64,000 bases of DNA from Euwallacea fornicatus. Its lineage: Eukaryota > Arthropoda > Insecta > Coleoptera > Curculionidae. The position numbers were made by a program, and so were the translations under genes. The notes under the pieces were generated by a model, which was given only the letters and a program-made list of their open reading frames with translations, ran no database searches and was not told the DNA's origin. Location: positions 744,001 to 808,000 of the forward strand of contig NC_089560.1 in NCBI RefSeq assembly GCF_040115645.1. Direction: 5' to 3'. Below, one piece after another: positions 43,730 through 56,400 of this stretch (positions are counted from its first letter, which is position 1; the number at the start of each line of letters is the position of its first letter).

Positions 43730-44516
43730 CAGGGTGTTTCCTAACTACGTGTAAAAAATTTAAAGGCGTAATCCTCGACTGATTTTGAGTCAAAAATGTC
43801 TAATAAACATATGTCCGCAAATGCCTTGTTTCCAAGATACAGGGTGTTGACTGAAAGACGTTGAAAAAGGTTTTAAAGGTTTCTAAAAGTTTGGTGGTAT
43901 TTACTAATTTGTTTATTGTTAGTTTTTTTTGCTACTTTCACTACTATAAACAAGATAGTCAGTGTTATTTTGGTGTTTTACTCTCTAAAGTGAAAGAATT
44001 TAGTTCTGTGTCCCAAAAATCAGATTATACCTCAATTTTGAAAATTCTTCAAATGCCTAATTACAATAATCAAGAAATGGCCAATATGGTTTTTGTTTAC
44101 GGCCTTGCTGATGGTGAGTGTTTGGCAGCGAAGCGCATTTACATGGAAAGGTTTCCAAACCACCAAGCTCCCAACCACCAAACCTTCAAAAACCTCTTTC
44201 AACGTCGTTGTGATTCAGGATCTCTTATGAAAACTCCAGGAGGAGGAAAGCCAATAACACGTCGAACCCCAGAAGTGGAGGAAGAAATCTTAAGACGTAT
44301 TGAAGAAAACCCCGGAACCACCGGAATTGTCTTTTCTAAAATTCAAACACCCAAATTGAGTCACTTTGGAAATAAAATCTCTTTCTTGTCACATTTCAAC
44401 ACCCTGTATCTTGGAAACAAGGCATTTGCGGACATATGTTTATTAGACATTTTCGAGTCAAAATCAGTCGAGGATTACGCCTTTAAATTTTTTACACGTA
44501 GTTAGGAAACACCCTG
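43730..44516 (+). mobile_element. 0.8-kb telescoped element 'H', copy 3 (best preserved)
   Basis: 787 bp between TA dinucleotides. Outer arms are 110 bp each (43730-43839 and 44407-44516). Inner caps CAGGGTGTTGA (43840) and TCAACACCCTG (ending 44406) are flanked by TA, and the rejoined outer halves form the palindrome CCAAGATATCTTGG. The interior carries a single long open frame on the plus strand. Confidence 0.9.
43861..44505 (+). CDS. Truncated mariner-like transposase, DNA-binding domain only (copy 3)
   Basis: A 214-codon frame, the longest uninterrupted frame among the transposon fragments. Residues about 66-152 form the DUF4817-type helix-turn-helix (Q-E-M-A-N-M-V-F-V-Y-G, E-R-F-P-N-H-Q-A-P-N-H-Q-T-F, R-R-T-P-E-V-E-E-E-I-L-R-R-I-E-E-N-P-G-T-T). 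The probable start is the Met of M-P-N-Y-N-N-Q-E-M at about codon 65. The last 40 or so codons read through the right terminal repeat and are probably incidental. Full-length relatives carry a DDE catalytic domain after this point, and it is deleted at the same junction in all three copies. A transposase-binding repressor role is possible but unproven. Confidence 0.65.
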   Translation: MKKVLKVSKSLVVFTNLFIVSFFCYFHYYKQDSQCYFGVLLSKVKEFSSVSQKSDYTSILKILQMPNYNNQEMANMVFVYGLADGECLAAKRIYMERFPNHQAPNHQTFKNLFQRRCDSGSLMKTPGGGKPITRRTPEVEEEILRRIEENPGTTGIVFSKIQTPKLSHFGNKISFLSHFNTLYLGNKAFADICLLDIFESKSVEDYAFKFFTRS

Positions 44517-46735
44517 TATATGCTAAACATAATAGCAAGAGTGTGGTGGGGAGGTGACTTCGACTTCACTTAACGTGCACGTATCAGGGGTTGATAAGAT
44601 CTCATTGAGAGTATGGCAACATAGTTTTAAACTCTCTCACCTAACATCGGAGGGACTCTCTAGACAGAGCTCTAGAATAGGGCAAGAGCGTAAAATCTAC
44701 CACCACAAATAACTGAGGCAGAAGAGGTGGAACAGGAAGTCAGAAGGCAAACACTTTAAATCCATTTTGTTCTTACAAGAGCATAGATGTACCTGTTGCA
44801 GGGAATTCGAATGTACACCCCATTGAAAAATTTAGGGAGGTGGATCTTCGTAGCGGCTTCTATGAAGTAGGGCGGGACTTCCTCTATTTATTCGCCGTAA
44901 ACAGGGAGATAAAGAAATTGGAAAGCATTCCAAATAGCACCAAGTGACAAATTTTCTTTTTAACAAACGACAAAAAATAGGCATCGGAATGTTTTATATA
45001 AACGTGGAGAACCGAGGGGATGCCCGATAATACGTACTGATGCCTCAGCGAACAGAGAAAATATAAAACGGGGTTAGGGGTGACGAATCCTGAACAAAAT
45101 ATAAATTTTTACCAAAAATTACATGACTATAGACAGTTATGTAATACTGAGATTATAGTAGAAAAAACCCCGGTTGGTGGCCGTAAAAAAAGGAGGTATT
45201 GCTCTCCCAACCGTAAAGCCCTTGGCAGCTTCTGGTTTGTTCGTCACGAATTCATGAATATAGAGTGGCAAACTAAATTATTTAAAAACTAAATTGCAGA
45301 TTTTATGTCTCCTAGTCAACATGTTCTGTGGGATAGTACCAAACAGGATATCAGACTTAAATCTCCAGTTTTTCTTTTTATGATATCTACGCCTATTTGG
45401 CGTTGTGTTGACAAAATTAATGTTTGTTTCCCTGTAATTATCGAGCGTATCCAGAGAACAGCAGCGCTGCCATGTTTTAATGTAGCAGTTCGATTTCGCT
45501 GTAGCACTGATCTAATGCTGTAGAGTGCACGTTACACTGGAAAGAGAGAGTTTTGAATAATAAATTTTCACAAAATTAAATTATTAGACATAAAGCAGTC
45601 GACGACTTTAGAAGTCAGCAAATACTCTGAATTAAAAAAAAAGCAAATAAATAAAACATGGATGTGCTCATTATTGTTATCTCTGAGCCGGTGAGAATTG
45701 TAAAATCGGTTAAATGGGAAAAAAGTTGCTATTTTTTGATGACTTAATATGCCCTAAACATCCCGTATAATGGTTATTACAAGAATGCGCTTTGAGGATT
45801 GTTCGACTTCATAGCAACCTTTTCTCGTGGGAGGTTCTGGTACTGCCAGTGTGGATATGTTGAAAATTTCGAACAAGATAATCTTCTGGTGGAAGAATGT
45901 GCTGCGCGGTTGTGAGCTGCGCCACTTTTCTTGATATAAACAAATTGTGCAATAGGAAGGCGGAAATTATTTATAAATTTAAAATAAAACACATGCGATT
46001 TAAACATTGTATGTATGTATTTATTGCATTTCAAATAAATATTCCAATATATGCATATTCAACTTAGGTAATGATAAAATCCATTTTTAAATGATTATAG
46101 GGACACTTGGGAACATTAAATATTTTCATCAACCATTAGTAATTCAAAATAAGAAGATTTAATTCGTCAGATTCGCAATAAAACTTTTTCCTACGACTCT
46201 GCAACAAAAGGAGCTCCGAGTCGTCTTTACCGCAAATGTGCGTACAAACATTTCCACCTGCTTGAACGAACTTTGTCTTTATCGCACTGAATGCTGGCAG
46301 CATCGTGTAATTATCAACATGCGGCAAAGCACCATTTTCCGCACTTGTTAAGTAAAGAGGTCGGTAACTATAACGTTAACTGATATCTTCGTCAAAACTT
46401 GTTTGTATACTTGTGAGTAGTTACTCAATATTGTGATTTTAAAGGTGTATTGTGCTTTTGAGAACTAGTTTGGAGAACTCAATGAGTACAGAAAATTTCA
46501 AGACAAATAGGCATGTACGAACGAGTTTAAACGTAATGGGCCTAAAAGAGGAATTCGATTTTTCTCTCAATAAAAAACTTTTTTAGTTTCTAAACCATTA
46601 TAATAAGGCACTAATATTTTTGATGACTAGTAAGGCACAATGTTTCCACCTAGTTACAGAACCGTTCGTTTAAGAATGATCATACAAACCAGTTGGCATA
46701 TTTTTACTTCTACACCCAATAAACGAAATAAAGCC
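44517..46735. other. no recognisable gene; includes probable Amot 3' UTR on the right
   Basis: Short frames at 45080-45292, 45316-45507 (minus) and 45777-46034 (minus) are unrecognised. Downstream of the Amot stop, minus-strand polyadenylation-like signals (AATAAA, seen as TTTATT) occur near 46018, so the Amot 3' UTR may run to about 46.0 kb. A ttttccgcacttgtta motif at about 46338 matches those at 17.6-17.8 kb. Confidence 0.4.
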
Positions 46736-47446
46736 TCAAAACTGAATTCTATACTTGTTAGGATCAGTAGAGCTTTTCGCTTCGCGCCCCAGGGAATTGC
46801 CCCGCCTCAAACCACCTCCATACATCCTCAGTTTTGACGGAGTTGGCAGAGAACTCGCTGAATTCTCGCTTAACGTAGAAGCAGAATCCCTCTCCCCTGT
46901 ACTACCACTTCTAATTCTACCTGCAGACTTCCTCAAACTGGCAGAACTACCTCCACTTTCACTCAACCGTCCGTATTCGCCGAGCTTCCTCGGGGGTTGA
47001 ATTAAAGATCTGGCAGGAGAAGCTCTTCTTGAGCTGTTGTTTGACGAGAGAGATTCAGCTCCATTGGAGTTTTTACGCTGAGGTTCAGCATTCTCCAACC
47101 TGTTGTATTCCCCTATTCTACGCGGGAGCCCCGAGCGATGCGAAGGACGGGGCGGGCGGGGCAACGAGCTGGGGGATGGACAAATGCTGGATCCTTCTTG
47201 ACCCCTGGACATGTCGTTCGCTTCAGTCATGCGCTGCTGCTGTGAAGAACGGCCTTGCTTCTCTAACAACATCATATCTCCGTTTTCCTGGCGGTTTGAC
47301 GAGGTAAAGAACGTCGAACCTCCAGCTGTAAAGGGAGACTCCCGATCGGCTGAGTTTCTCACACTGCCCAGTAGTGGTTTGGGAAGTTTGCCCTTTCTCT
47401 GTGCAGACATCGGATTAGCGAGTCCTGGAAAACAGCAGAGGCCACG
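46736..47446 (-). CDS. Amot: Amot exon 16 (terminal): low-complexity tail and PDZ-ligand-like end
   Basis: 236 codons plus stop, rich in Ser, Arg, Pro and Gly, with two similar boxes R-R-I-G-E-Y-N-R-L-E and R-K-L-G-E-Y-G-R-L-S. It ends K-Y-R-I-Q-F. Acceptor tttctacctctttacag gives phase 0, matching the AAG end of exon 15. A nearer tttccag acceptor would shift the frame. It could instead be the last exon of a separate gene, but strand, phase and position favour Amot. Confidence 0.65.
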   Translation of the reverse strand, partial: RGLCCFPGLANPMSAQRKGKLPKPLLGSVRNSADRESPFTAGGSTFFTSSNRQENGDMMLLEKQGRSSQQQRMTEANDMSRGQEGSSICPSPSSLPRPPRPSHRSGLPRRIGEYNRLENAEPQRKNSNGAESLSSNNSSRRASPARSLIQPPRKLGEYGRLSESGGSSASLRKSAGRIRSGSTGERDSASTLSENSASSLPTPSKLRMYGGGLRRGNSLGREAKSSTDPNKYRIQF

Positions 47447-50400
47447 CTGTAAAGAGGTAGAAACGTGTTTTGACGGTGCGTTGGGATCTGGAAAGGTTAG
47501 TAGACACCGCAATCGAGGAAAGGATGATTCAGAGAGCCGTGCCAGGACGAGCAAATAAGTGGGTGACGTTATGTTTTGATTTTATTTGGATATTTCTTGG
47601 AATTCTGTGGGATCTCAGACTCTTTGAACATGACCGAAGTTTCCTACTAATGACCAATAAATGCGAAAACAAAAATTCCTCCTAGAGTCTGTCTCAAAAA
47701 ACTTTTAAACTAAACATTAACTAATATGGTGGACCCCCAAAATTGGTTTGAATTTTAGAGAGCGCGTAGCTCTAATTTACTGGGTCGATACCTAAGCATA
47801 GTACCTTCAGGACAATATGTAATCAATAAATTGTAACCGATACTTTCCCTTTTTAGAAATGTAAAAAGTTTCTTGTATTTCAATATGTTCATATTGTCTT
47901 TAGCCATAAAGGGTACTCTCAGCATGGAGTATTTGGCCCAAAAGATTTTCAGAGAATTCAATTTTTTGACCAATGAATGTCGCTGTTGATTTAGTGTCGT
48001 TGATATAAAATCAGGGCCCTAAGTATCAACCTATAAAATACCACTCAACATTAATTTAAATTGAAATAATAAAATAACTAAACTTCGAAAGGAAATAAAA
48101 CTAATTTTACTATCTCGCATACCTTCGAATGTCTGATTTACACAAAGATCGAAATCATATAGTTAGAAATTCTTAAAAATTAAAATATCAAAACTTGCAA
48201 TATTATTAACAAAGAGCCTCCGGACTTTTCTGAGAGCTTTCACTAGAGATTTTTGCTCGCTACTTAGTCGCGCCTCAGGGGTCACCCTAACAAGAATATA
48301 GTTTTACATTGTGTAGCAGTTAGCGCGGCATCATCGACATTAATATACAGATGGCAGAGATCAATTTTCATTTAGGATCTGATAACACCTCGAACTCTTT
48401 GGCCCCATGGTTTTTTTGTAGTTCTTGTATTATTAGGAAGGTGTCAAATTTCAAACCAAAATCGGGATACTTCTGTAATGCTTATTCAAAGATTGTAGTA
48501 CTGCTTTGCAACTGGCACGATTTAATGACGGAACAGGAATTTAAAAAATGCAAAACTCTAGTAAAAAGACCAGCAATGCCAAGGCTTTATTTACGGTGAG
48601 CACTAAACACTGGGAGGGATAAAAGCATCAAACACACACATATAAAAACTATAATTTATTTTTAACATGCTAAAAACACGATACATGCATAAAACTAAAA
48701 TCGACGGCGGTCATGTTAGCCAGAATAACATAAATTGCTTTAAAATCAGATCTTACGTTGAAGAACAAGCTTTGTAGATAAATTGCCTAATAAGTGCGGC
48801 AAAGAATAATGGTTTCTATCCAACGAATCTATAGACGGTTCCAAGTTATCAAAAATCTCTGTTTCCACGAAAATCAAAAATTTACCTTGATACCATTAAA
48901 CAGTGACAGTGCACGAGAAACTAGCAAATCTATAATTCCAGCTAAACCTCACTTATTTATTAAATTTGAAGAGCATCTATTACATATACAAGCGAAATCA
49001 TTTGATTTTCATGTGACTGTGGGATTTTTCCAAGTTTAGAATATAGTATATCTTGATTTTGCATACCTACACTCATTCTACAGGTTTACAAGCCTATTCA
49101 TAAATCTAGAAATTCTCTAAACTACAAAATAAATCTGATTTAAAACCTAAATTCGAGTTAGTGCTAAAATAATGAGAAATTATTAAATAAGTTCTTGGAT
49201 CTACTAAAAACTATTTTTGGATCAAATCTGAAGACTAGAATAAGATACAAAATGTAGTTGGTTTCATGAAAATTTTCTAGGAATTACTGAACTTGGAATG
49301 TAATTCTAGGCCTGACTACGGACGCCGAAATACAGTTAAAAATTATTAGTAAAAATAAGAATAAATCGATACACTAGTACAGAAAAAAAGATCTAAAATC
49401 GCATTAATTGCCAAATAATTTAAAAAATACAACAGGTGCGAACAAAAATTCCTAAATATTTCTTTGGTACGCTAGCGTAACCGAATTAAACAAAAGCGAG
49501 GCAATAGTCACTGTAAAAGAATGGCGTTTCAACAACTTAAAACCCATTTCACATACAGCGTGACCAAAATATATGGTTCCGCTCAATAATAATTATAGGA
49601 AAATAACGATTTAATCGCCAAAAAAAACATTTTTCCCAAATTCTTATAAAATTGCAGATATTAAATGGGCATTTCTATCTATCTAAAATGCTTTGGATTA
49701 TTTTACAGTGACTAACTAAATCCCTAAAGGCACCACACTCATCAATAAAACGTCTCAGTTTCTCCTACCTTGCCCAGTAGCTGGTTGTCCAGTTGGCTGT
49801 CTATTTCCTTAAGCTGATTATCTAACTGTTGTTTTGTGGCATCAAAGTTTTTATTTGAGTCGTATTGGCTGTAAGACGGCATGTGGTATGAAGTTTCGCT
49901 GCCGGTGTATGAGTTGCCTGAACCGTACGCTGTAGAGTTTTTCAGACTGTTCACTGAAATTAAAATCACAATGGTGAGTTACATTGATATATATGCATTG
50001 AGCACCAAAATTCTCCCTTCCTGTGCTTAATTGACCACTAAGCCAGTAAAGTTGTTTAGATAACCGCACCAGTGGACATCCAGTGAGGCAAGATGGTAAA
50101 TTTTTTTACTCTTTTTATCTAAATAAATAATAATGGAAAGGGGAAAAAGTACATAATATAAAATTTACGACACGCGACCACCCGTCATGCACTAAAGGAC
50201 ACGCTTGCTTAAAGGTTAATCTAGCAATTTATAGACATAGGAAGAATTGCAATTTTTTAAATCCAAAAAGAATCAAAACATGATCCAAGACAAGAAAAAT
50301 CGATTACCCATCTGTGTAGCTGAATCTTCTTCGATGGGTTTGTGTGTGGTATGGGTATATGAATTCGGAATCGGTAATTTGATAATAATTAATGTAACTC

Positions 50401-53400
50401 CAAAAGGTTCGTTCATAATTTCTCTACGAAAATAGCTCACCTAATTCCTCCCTGGAAACTGTGGTCCCCAACCCTATATCGATATCAGCGCCTCCTAAAC
50501 TAGGGTGCGGGGTATGATGCGGAGATCTTCCTAATATTGACACATCTTTGTCGTAGGTGTGTTTTTGGAGAACTCTGATCATTGCATCTTTTTCTGCCAA
50601 CTTTGATTCTAGATCTTTCAATCTGAAAATTAAATAAAGACAATTATATATCAACAAAGATTAGAGGTTGATTTTTTATTCAATTGCAAAGTCGCATGTC
50701 TCTTTGATACATTCTCAGAAATTTCGGTTATTTCCTTAACTAATTCAAAAATGGGATGTATTTGCCTTGATTCCAAGTCTGCGACTTTCTTTTGTGAGGC
50801 GTGAACTTCATCCATGTGCCTGATTTTTTCGTTACGAGCTTCCGCAATTATCTTTTCAGTTTCCTGGCTGGTTTTCTCTAAAGCGGCAATTTTTGCATCC
50901 CTACAAAACATTTGGAATTACCCCAATTTGTATTTTAAAGTGTACAGCGTACTTCGGAATGCTTGCGGCATCTATGGCCGCTTGTCGCAACGCGTTCTCT
51001 TCCAAATACCGTTGTTCCCATTTGGCGCATTCTCCTTCGAGTCTCATAAGACTCTCATCTTTTTCACGCAGTTGCCGTTTAAGTTCCGATGCCGATTCGT
51101 TGCCTAATCCACTAGGCAATTCCCAACCTTTATGTTCTCCTACAACAATTTACAAGATAATCTCCTTGAGAGTTCCATTTTTAAAAATCAATTTTACCTT
51201 GCGCTGCTTTGGCTCTCTGCAATTCGGTCTCCAATTGAAGCCTTAATTTTCGTTCGGTTTCTTCTCGTCGGTCGCTTGCCAATTGCAATGAGTAGAGTGC
51301 TCTCTGCAATTGCGCCACTCGGTCGACGTATACTTGTTTCTTTCGGTTCTGAAATCGCCAGTTCAAAAAATAATCAAGGACTTCAAAAGAAGATATTAAT
51401 AACTCCTACATACCTCTTCTTCGAGTCGGACTACATTTCCTTGTGCGTTTGTTAAAGCCGTATCTAAAATATCGATGTGCGTTCGCTGCTCTTGAAGAGT
51501 GGCTCTCTGAGCCGCTAACTCAATTTCTTGTCTTTCTTTAGCTGCTGCTAATTCCTTGTCTAGAAAAAAAAATCATTTTTCTTATATTCTTTAGTTCGTA
51601 ATTTTTCATATTTACTCTGCATTATTAATTGCTTGATTATTCCCTCTCGTTTGCTGAGCTCTCTTCTTAGACTGTCTGGACCAGTGGTGTCAGGTACTGG
51701 AGACCTGCTCAGCACTTGCGTTGAAAGTAAGTCAACCTAATCGTAAGTTTTTGTAATTTCCATGATTCAAATAAGAACTATTTTAGAATAGAGCACGAAC
51801 TGAACAAAATTTAAAATATTACTGCTTTCATACATTTCACATGTTATTTTAATTGTCAAATAAAAAAAGTATTTAGCTTACTTGTTCGCGTAAAGCTCTA
51901 TTCAATTCCTGATAGCGTCGGCCATCCGCCTGCAAACGAACCCTAGCTGCTCTTTCCAGCCTTTCCCTTCTATCACACGACTGTACCAAGTCTTCATGAG
52001 CCTTGTATACTTTTAAAATCTCTTGTTCCAGCTAAATGTGAACAAATATATAATATTGAAAAACCCCACTATCTAAATGGGTCTAAGTTACAAAAAGAAA
52101 ACACGCCAAATCATAAAAGTTAATAGGGCTTCAAATGGCGGCTGCAGGACAATCCGAAAAAACGTTTAACCTTACATTATCATTAAGTAAACAAATGATA
52201 TGAGTTACCTTCTCAGCGCTCTAGGAAAGCCACCGAACACAATCTAAGACTTTCCTGTATTCGTCATAAACACTGACTGATTTGTGAAATTAAAAAGTTT
52301 ATTTAAAATATGACTTGAGACCAAATCTATGATAAAATGAATACACATGTCTCTAAAACTCACTTTATGAGTTTTCTCGACCCTCCTATAACAATTTTCC
52401 AACTCATGCTTTAGGGCACTATTTTCCTTTATAAGAATCTCCACCATCTCCCCAGAAGGCCATACTTCCTCATTTTTTGATTCATTCTCCTCTCTGCCTT
52501 TAGTGGGAGGTCTCGGAGCCGACACTCCTCGTCTGAATCCTGCAATGACAGCTGCATCTTCTACACATATCAACTCATCAATAGAACATCAATACCGCAA
52601 GAAAATATTGAATCTCTACCTGTAAAGTCAGACTTGGCAACGCCCACTGAAGTCAAATCAGGTTGCGACTTCGACAAGGACAACTTGTCATTGATTATCT
52701 TGTTTTGATTGTTAACAGCAGCTTGCAAGGGCGATTTATCTGCCCATTTATTTGGGTATTCGGTAGGTGATGGCAGGACGGTAAAATCAAAGGAAGCAGC
52801 ATCAAATCTGCCTATCAGATCGTGTATCATGTCGTTGTTGACTGTGCTGCCAGGAGATGGAGCTTTTACCTGAATAAGGCACATTAACATATTATACTAA
52901 TTTAAGAAAATAATATTGAGACATACCTCTTTCGCTAAATGCTTCAAAACGCTGGATTGGCTCAAATAGTCATCCGGGATTTCAGTTATTTCTTGGACAC
53001 CTAAAACAATTTTAATGCGGTTACACTAAAATGTTTTAAATAAATGCAGCTGAATCTAAGTTTGTTAAATTAATTGAATGCATAACACAATAATAGTGTA
53101 TACGTCATGTGCAAAACCATAAAAAAAGGCACTAATCGCAATAAAAATAATAAAACAAGTTTAAGAAACTTTACTCATATATACGTTCGCGCTCAAACTT
53201 TTACCTGTGCTTGTAACTGAAGGGGAAGGAGAAGTTGAGCTTCTTTTTTGCCCTGGTGACAGTTTGGTATCATAAATACTAGACTGTTGATGTAGGTAAC
53301 TTTGGGGTGACGATGTTGGACCAGAATTTCTCCCTAAATAGAAAAAAAACCATCAGATGATTAGATGTTGCTTAAAAAGTAACGAATCGTACCTGTCCAA

Positions 53401-56400
53401 GATTCATCTCCAGCACTATGAATAATCAAAGTATTATATGAAGACGAGGATACATCTAAAGAACTACGATTTGACGGCAAACTGTCCCTTAATGAACTTC
53501 GGTTACTGGCTTGAAGATTCTCTTGGCCTTGCGGTTCCTGCCTGGGAGTGTGCCTAATGACGTATTTTTCCTCATTTGAGAGGTTTTCGTTAGAAGTAGA
53601 CACGTCAGTCTCACTCCCACTCAAACTTTGACGAAACGCACCTTAAAAGTATCCACATACACTTTAAATAAATAACTAACATGTGTAAGTATAATCACCT
53701 TGTCCCTGACCAACTTGGATTGAATAAGACCTAAATCTGTTTGCCTGCTGCATTATTGAATTGTATAAATTGATGTCCAGATAAGCTGGAGCGGTAAGAG
53801 CATACCTGCAAGAAACATGAGATTGATTGCATTTAAAAGGGTAATAAATTTGACCTCCTATTTGTTTTTAATCTGTAGACAACCTACACTTTAATGGGCT
53901 AGGCAAAATACATCGGAATTTACAAAATAAATACCACACATAAGCTGTTATTGAGAGCTCGATATTATGGTGCTTATCACTTTGTCGTTTCACATTCCAT
54001 TGAATGAAATTAAAAACATAAATACTTTGGTGATTAGATAGATGAGTTATTTCTTGAAATCCAACATAAACTTATTATGGAATAGTAGTAAAAAAGTAAA
54101 GAACCATATAAATTTTCTTATCCAAAATTTGCTGCCAAAAACTTTTCTGGCTTCTCTCATTGCTTACAATCTAAACAGCAACAATGAAGTAGGAAATGAA
54201 AACAATTTGTAGGTATATTTAATAAGATAAGTACACGGTCTTAATGCTCACCTCATTCTTGATAAAATAATTGTTTCCACTTCTATACCGACAATGTATA
54301 ATTCTTAATAAAAAGTTTTAAAGTACAATAAGAACAATAATCACTGAATGAACCACACTAACCCACAACCAAGTAACCAACCACCAACTCAAAAACTAGT
54401 AAATGCACTATCTTATTTTCAGAAAGATAGGTACTTAATTAATTTTATCATTAGAAATAAAAATGAAATACTGCAATATCTTGATAAGCACATTCCTCAG
54501 GAAATATTTAAAGACTACTTCAACCTGGTCTTAAAAGATGAGGCGGTGATTAAGTGTCGTTTAAAGATTGAATAAATTGACATTTTAACGGCCTAACTAA
54601 TACTAACTTAAGTATAAAATTTTAAAAATTTACCCAGATATAGCTATAAAAGATATGAAGTAATAGTTACAAAACTGAAATCTGCAAGCAAGTTTCTAAT
54701 TTTATTACTGTGACCTGGAGTCATATAAACTTTCATCACATCATAACTACGAGTAATTTCAATTCTGCAAGAGCTATCAAACCTACCAAAAATGCGTGGA
54801 AGCAATGAAAGTTTCATTTCTACAGGAATCTTCTTAGGACACCAGTTTTAAAAAAATACCACCATAAACACCCTGTACAAAACTATAAAAGGGTATGAAT
54901 ATATTTTCCTACTCTATTAATTTTGTTCTATCTATCTGTCACAAAATCAGGAAAATTTCCAAATCTCTTTGAATTTGAATCACTTTATCAATATAGAAAT
55001 GTGAATATCTTAAAATATTTTTACAGGTCAAAACTTTATCAGTTTCACAGTTATTCAATTTTCTGCAATTAGTTCAACTTGAGAAATTCAATAACCTACA
55101 TCCATTTATCAGCAGAGTCAACAGATGAGTAACTATTTGTACTATAGTGAAAGGCATGTGTTACAAGTGAAGTTTAGAAGATGCTTTGCAGTCCCAGCAT
55201 AGTTCATTAAGTTGTTCCAAATTGGAGAATATTGGTAGAATGATATTTTCTTTTTAACTAAGTGAGCAATCGCAGTAAATAGAACAAAACTACAAGAACC
55301 AGCCAGAATCATGTGGGATAATATTGAGGAAAAAAAATCTTTTATTTTCTACAATATAAAATGAGATTTAAAAATTGACTTTATTAAATGGTAGAATACT
55401 ACTGATGACTTGAGGAGGAAGAGCATTTTGATCGAATGTCTAACAGTTGCCGGTAAAGGGTTTGACCTGTTTAGCAAAAGAATAATTGCATCAAAAGATC
55501 TAACAAGATGTTACTTAGAGTGACAGTGAGGTTTTCAAGCAATCTGTGCATGACAGGAAAAGACCACTCAAGTCCATTAAACCATTTAGGAGATTTGCCC
55601 TACTTGCTGTCTAAAATGTGACACATGGTACATACTGGACTGTTTGAATCCTCAATAAGTTTTCCATTAATATCTTTTTTAGCTTGCTGTATTTTATTGT
55701 TACATTTTTAAGTGTATTTATTAAAATATTGTTTATTTACTTCTCCATACGGAAAACAAGGTTCTGCTAAATTGGCAATTCTAAATGGAACAAAATTGTT
55801 AAAATAAGCCAAAGAATCTGTAGTTAGCAGATTGGCATCTTTTTTGTACCCATTTTATACACTGTTTATAAAGGAAAAACAGGACACCACAACCAAGCAT
55901 TAGCTCAGCCTTTTGAAGAAACTCCCAAAGGTTTCTAAGTTAACATTTTTTTTTTCTTAAACCAGTTCTCAACATTCAGAGAAAATATAACTGTCAGCTA
56001 CAGTTTTTGTCAGCAAAATATCTTTCACAAACACAAAAAAGTTTGTTGTAGAGAATACAGTGTTATTTACTTGCTATTTATGTATCAGTTGTCTTGCCTG
56101 AATAGACTTATGTGATATGCTAAATGCTATGAGTGGGTATATATTAAAGTTGCTACTGTCCATTACTAAAGACATAGGTATTTCAGCTGACCTGTAAGAA
56201 GTCTTGAACTTGTATTATGAGTTACGACATCGAACTTGTATTATATATTTTTTGTGCTATTTGAGAATTTTAAAGGGAACTTGAGCATTGCAGACAACCA
56301 ATTATTCAGTGTTTACTTATTTAACTGCATTTTTTAGCATTCCCTTGTAGTAAGAATAACAACATATATGAATAGTGAATTGATACGTTTTTAAAGACTT

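Noticed and set aside
47424..47446. Nearer acceptor tttccag for Amot exon 16
   Set aside because: It would join exon 15 in the wrong phase and reach a stop quickly, whereas the ctctttacag acceptor keeps the 236-codon frame.
47029..47558. Plus-strand frames of 92 and 115 codons
   Set aside because: They are mirror readings of Amot exon 16, whose minus-strand frame is longer, phase-compatible with exon 15 and has a meaningful C terminus.
48351..48599. 82-codon plus-strand frame in Amot intron 15
   Set aside because: No motif and no regulatory context. Length is within chance for this composition.
50814..51455. Plus-strand frames of 97-117 codons across the Amot coiled-coil exons
   Set aside because: They span real minus-strand exons and introns that match AMOT proteins. 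They are shadows.
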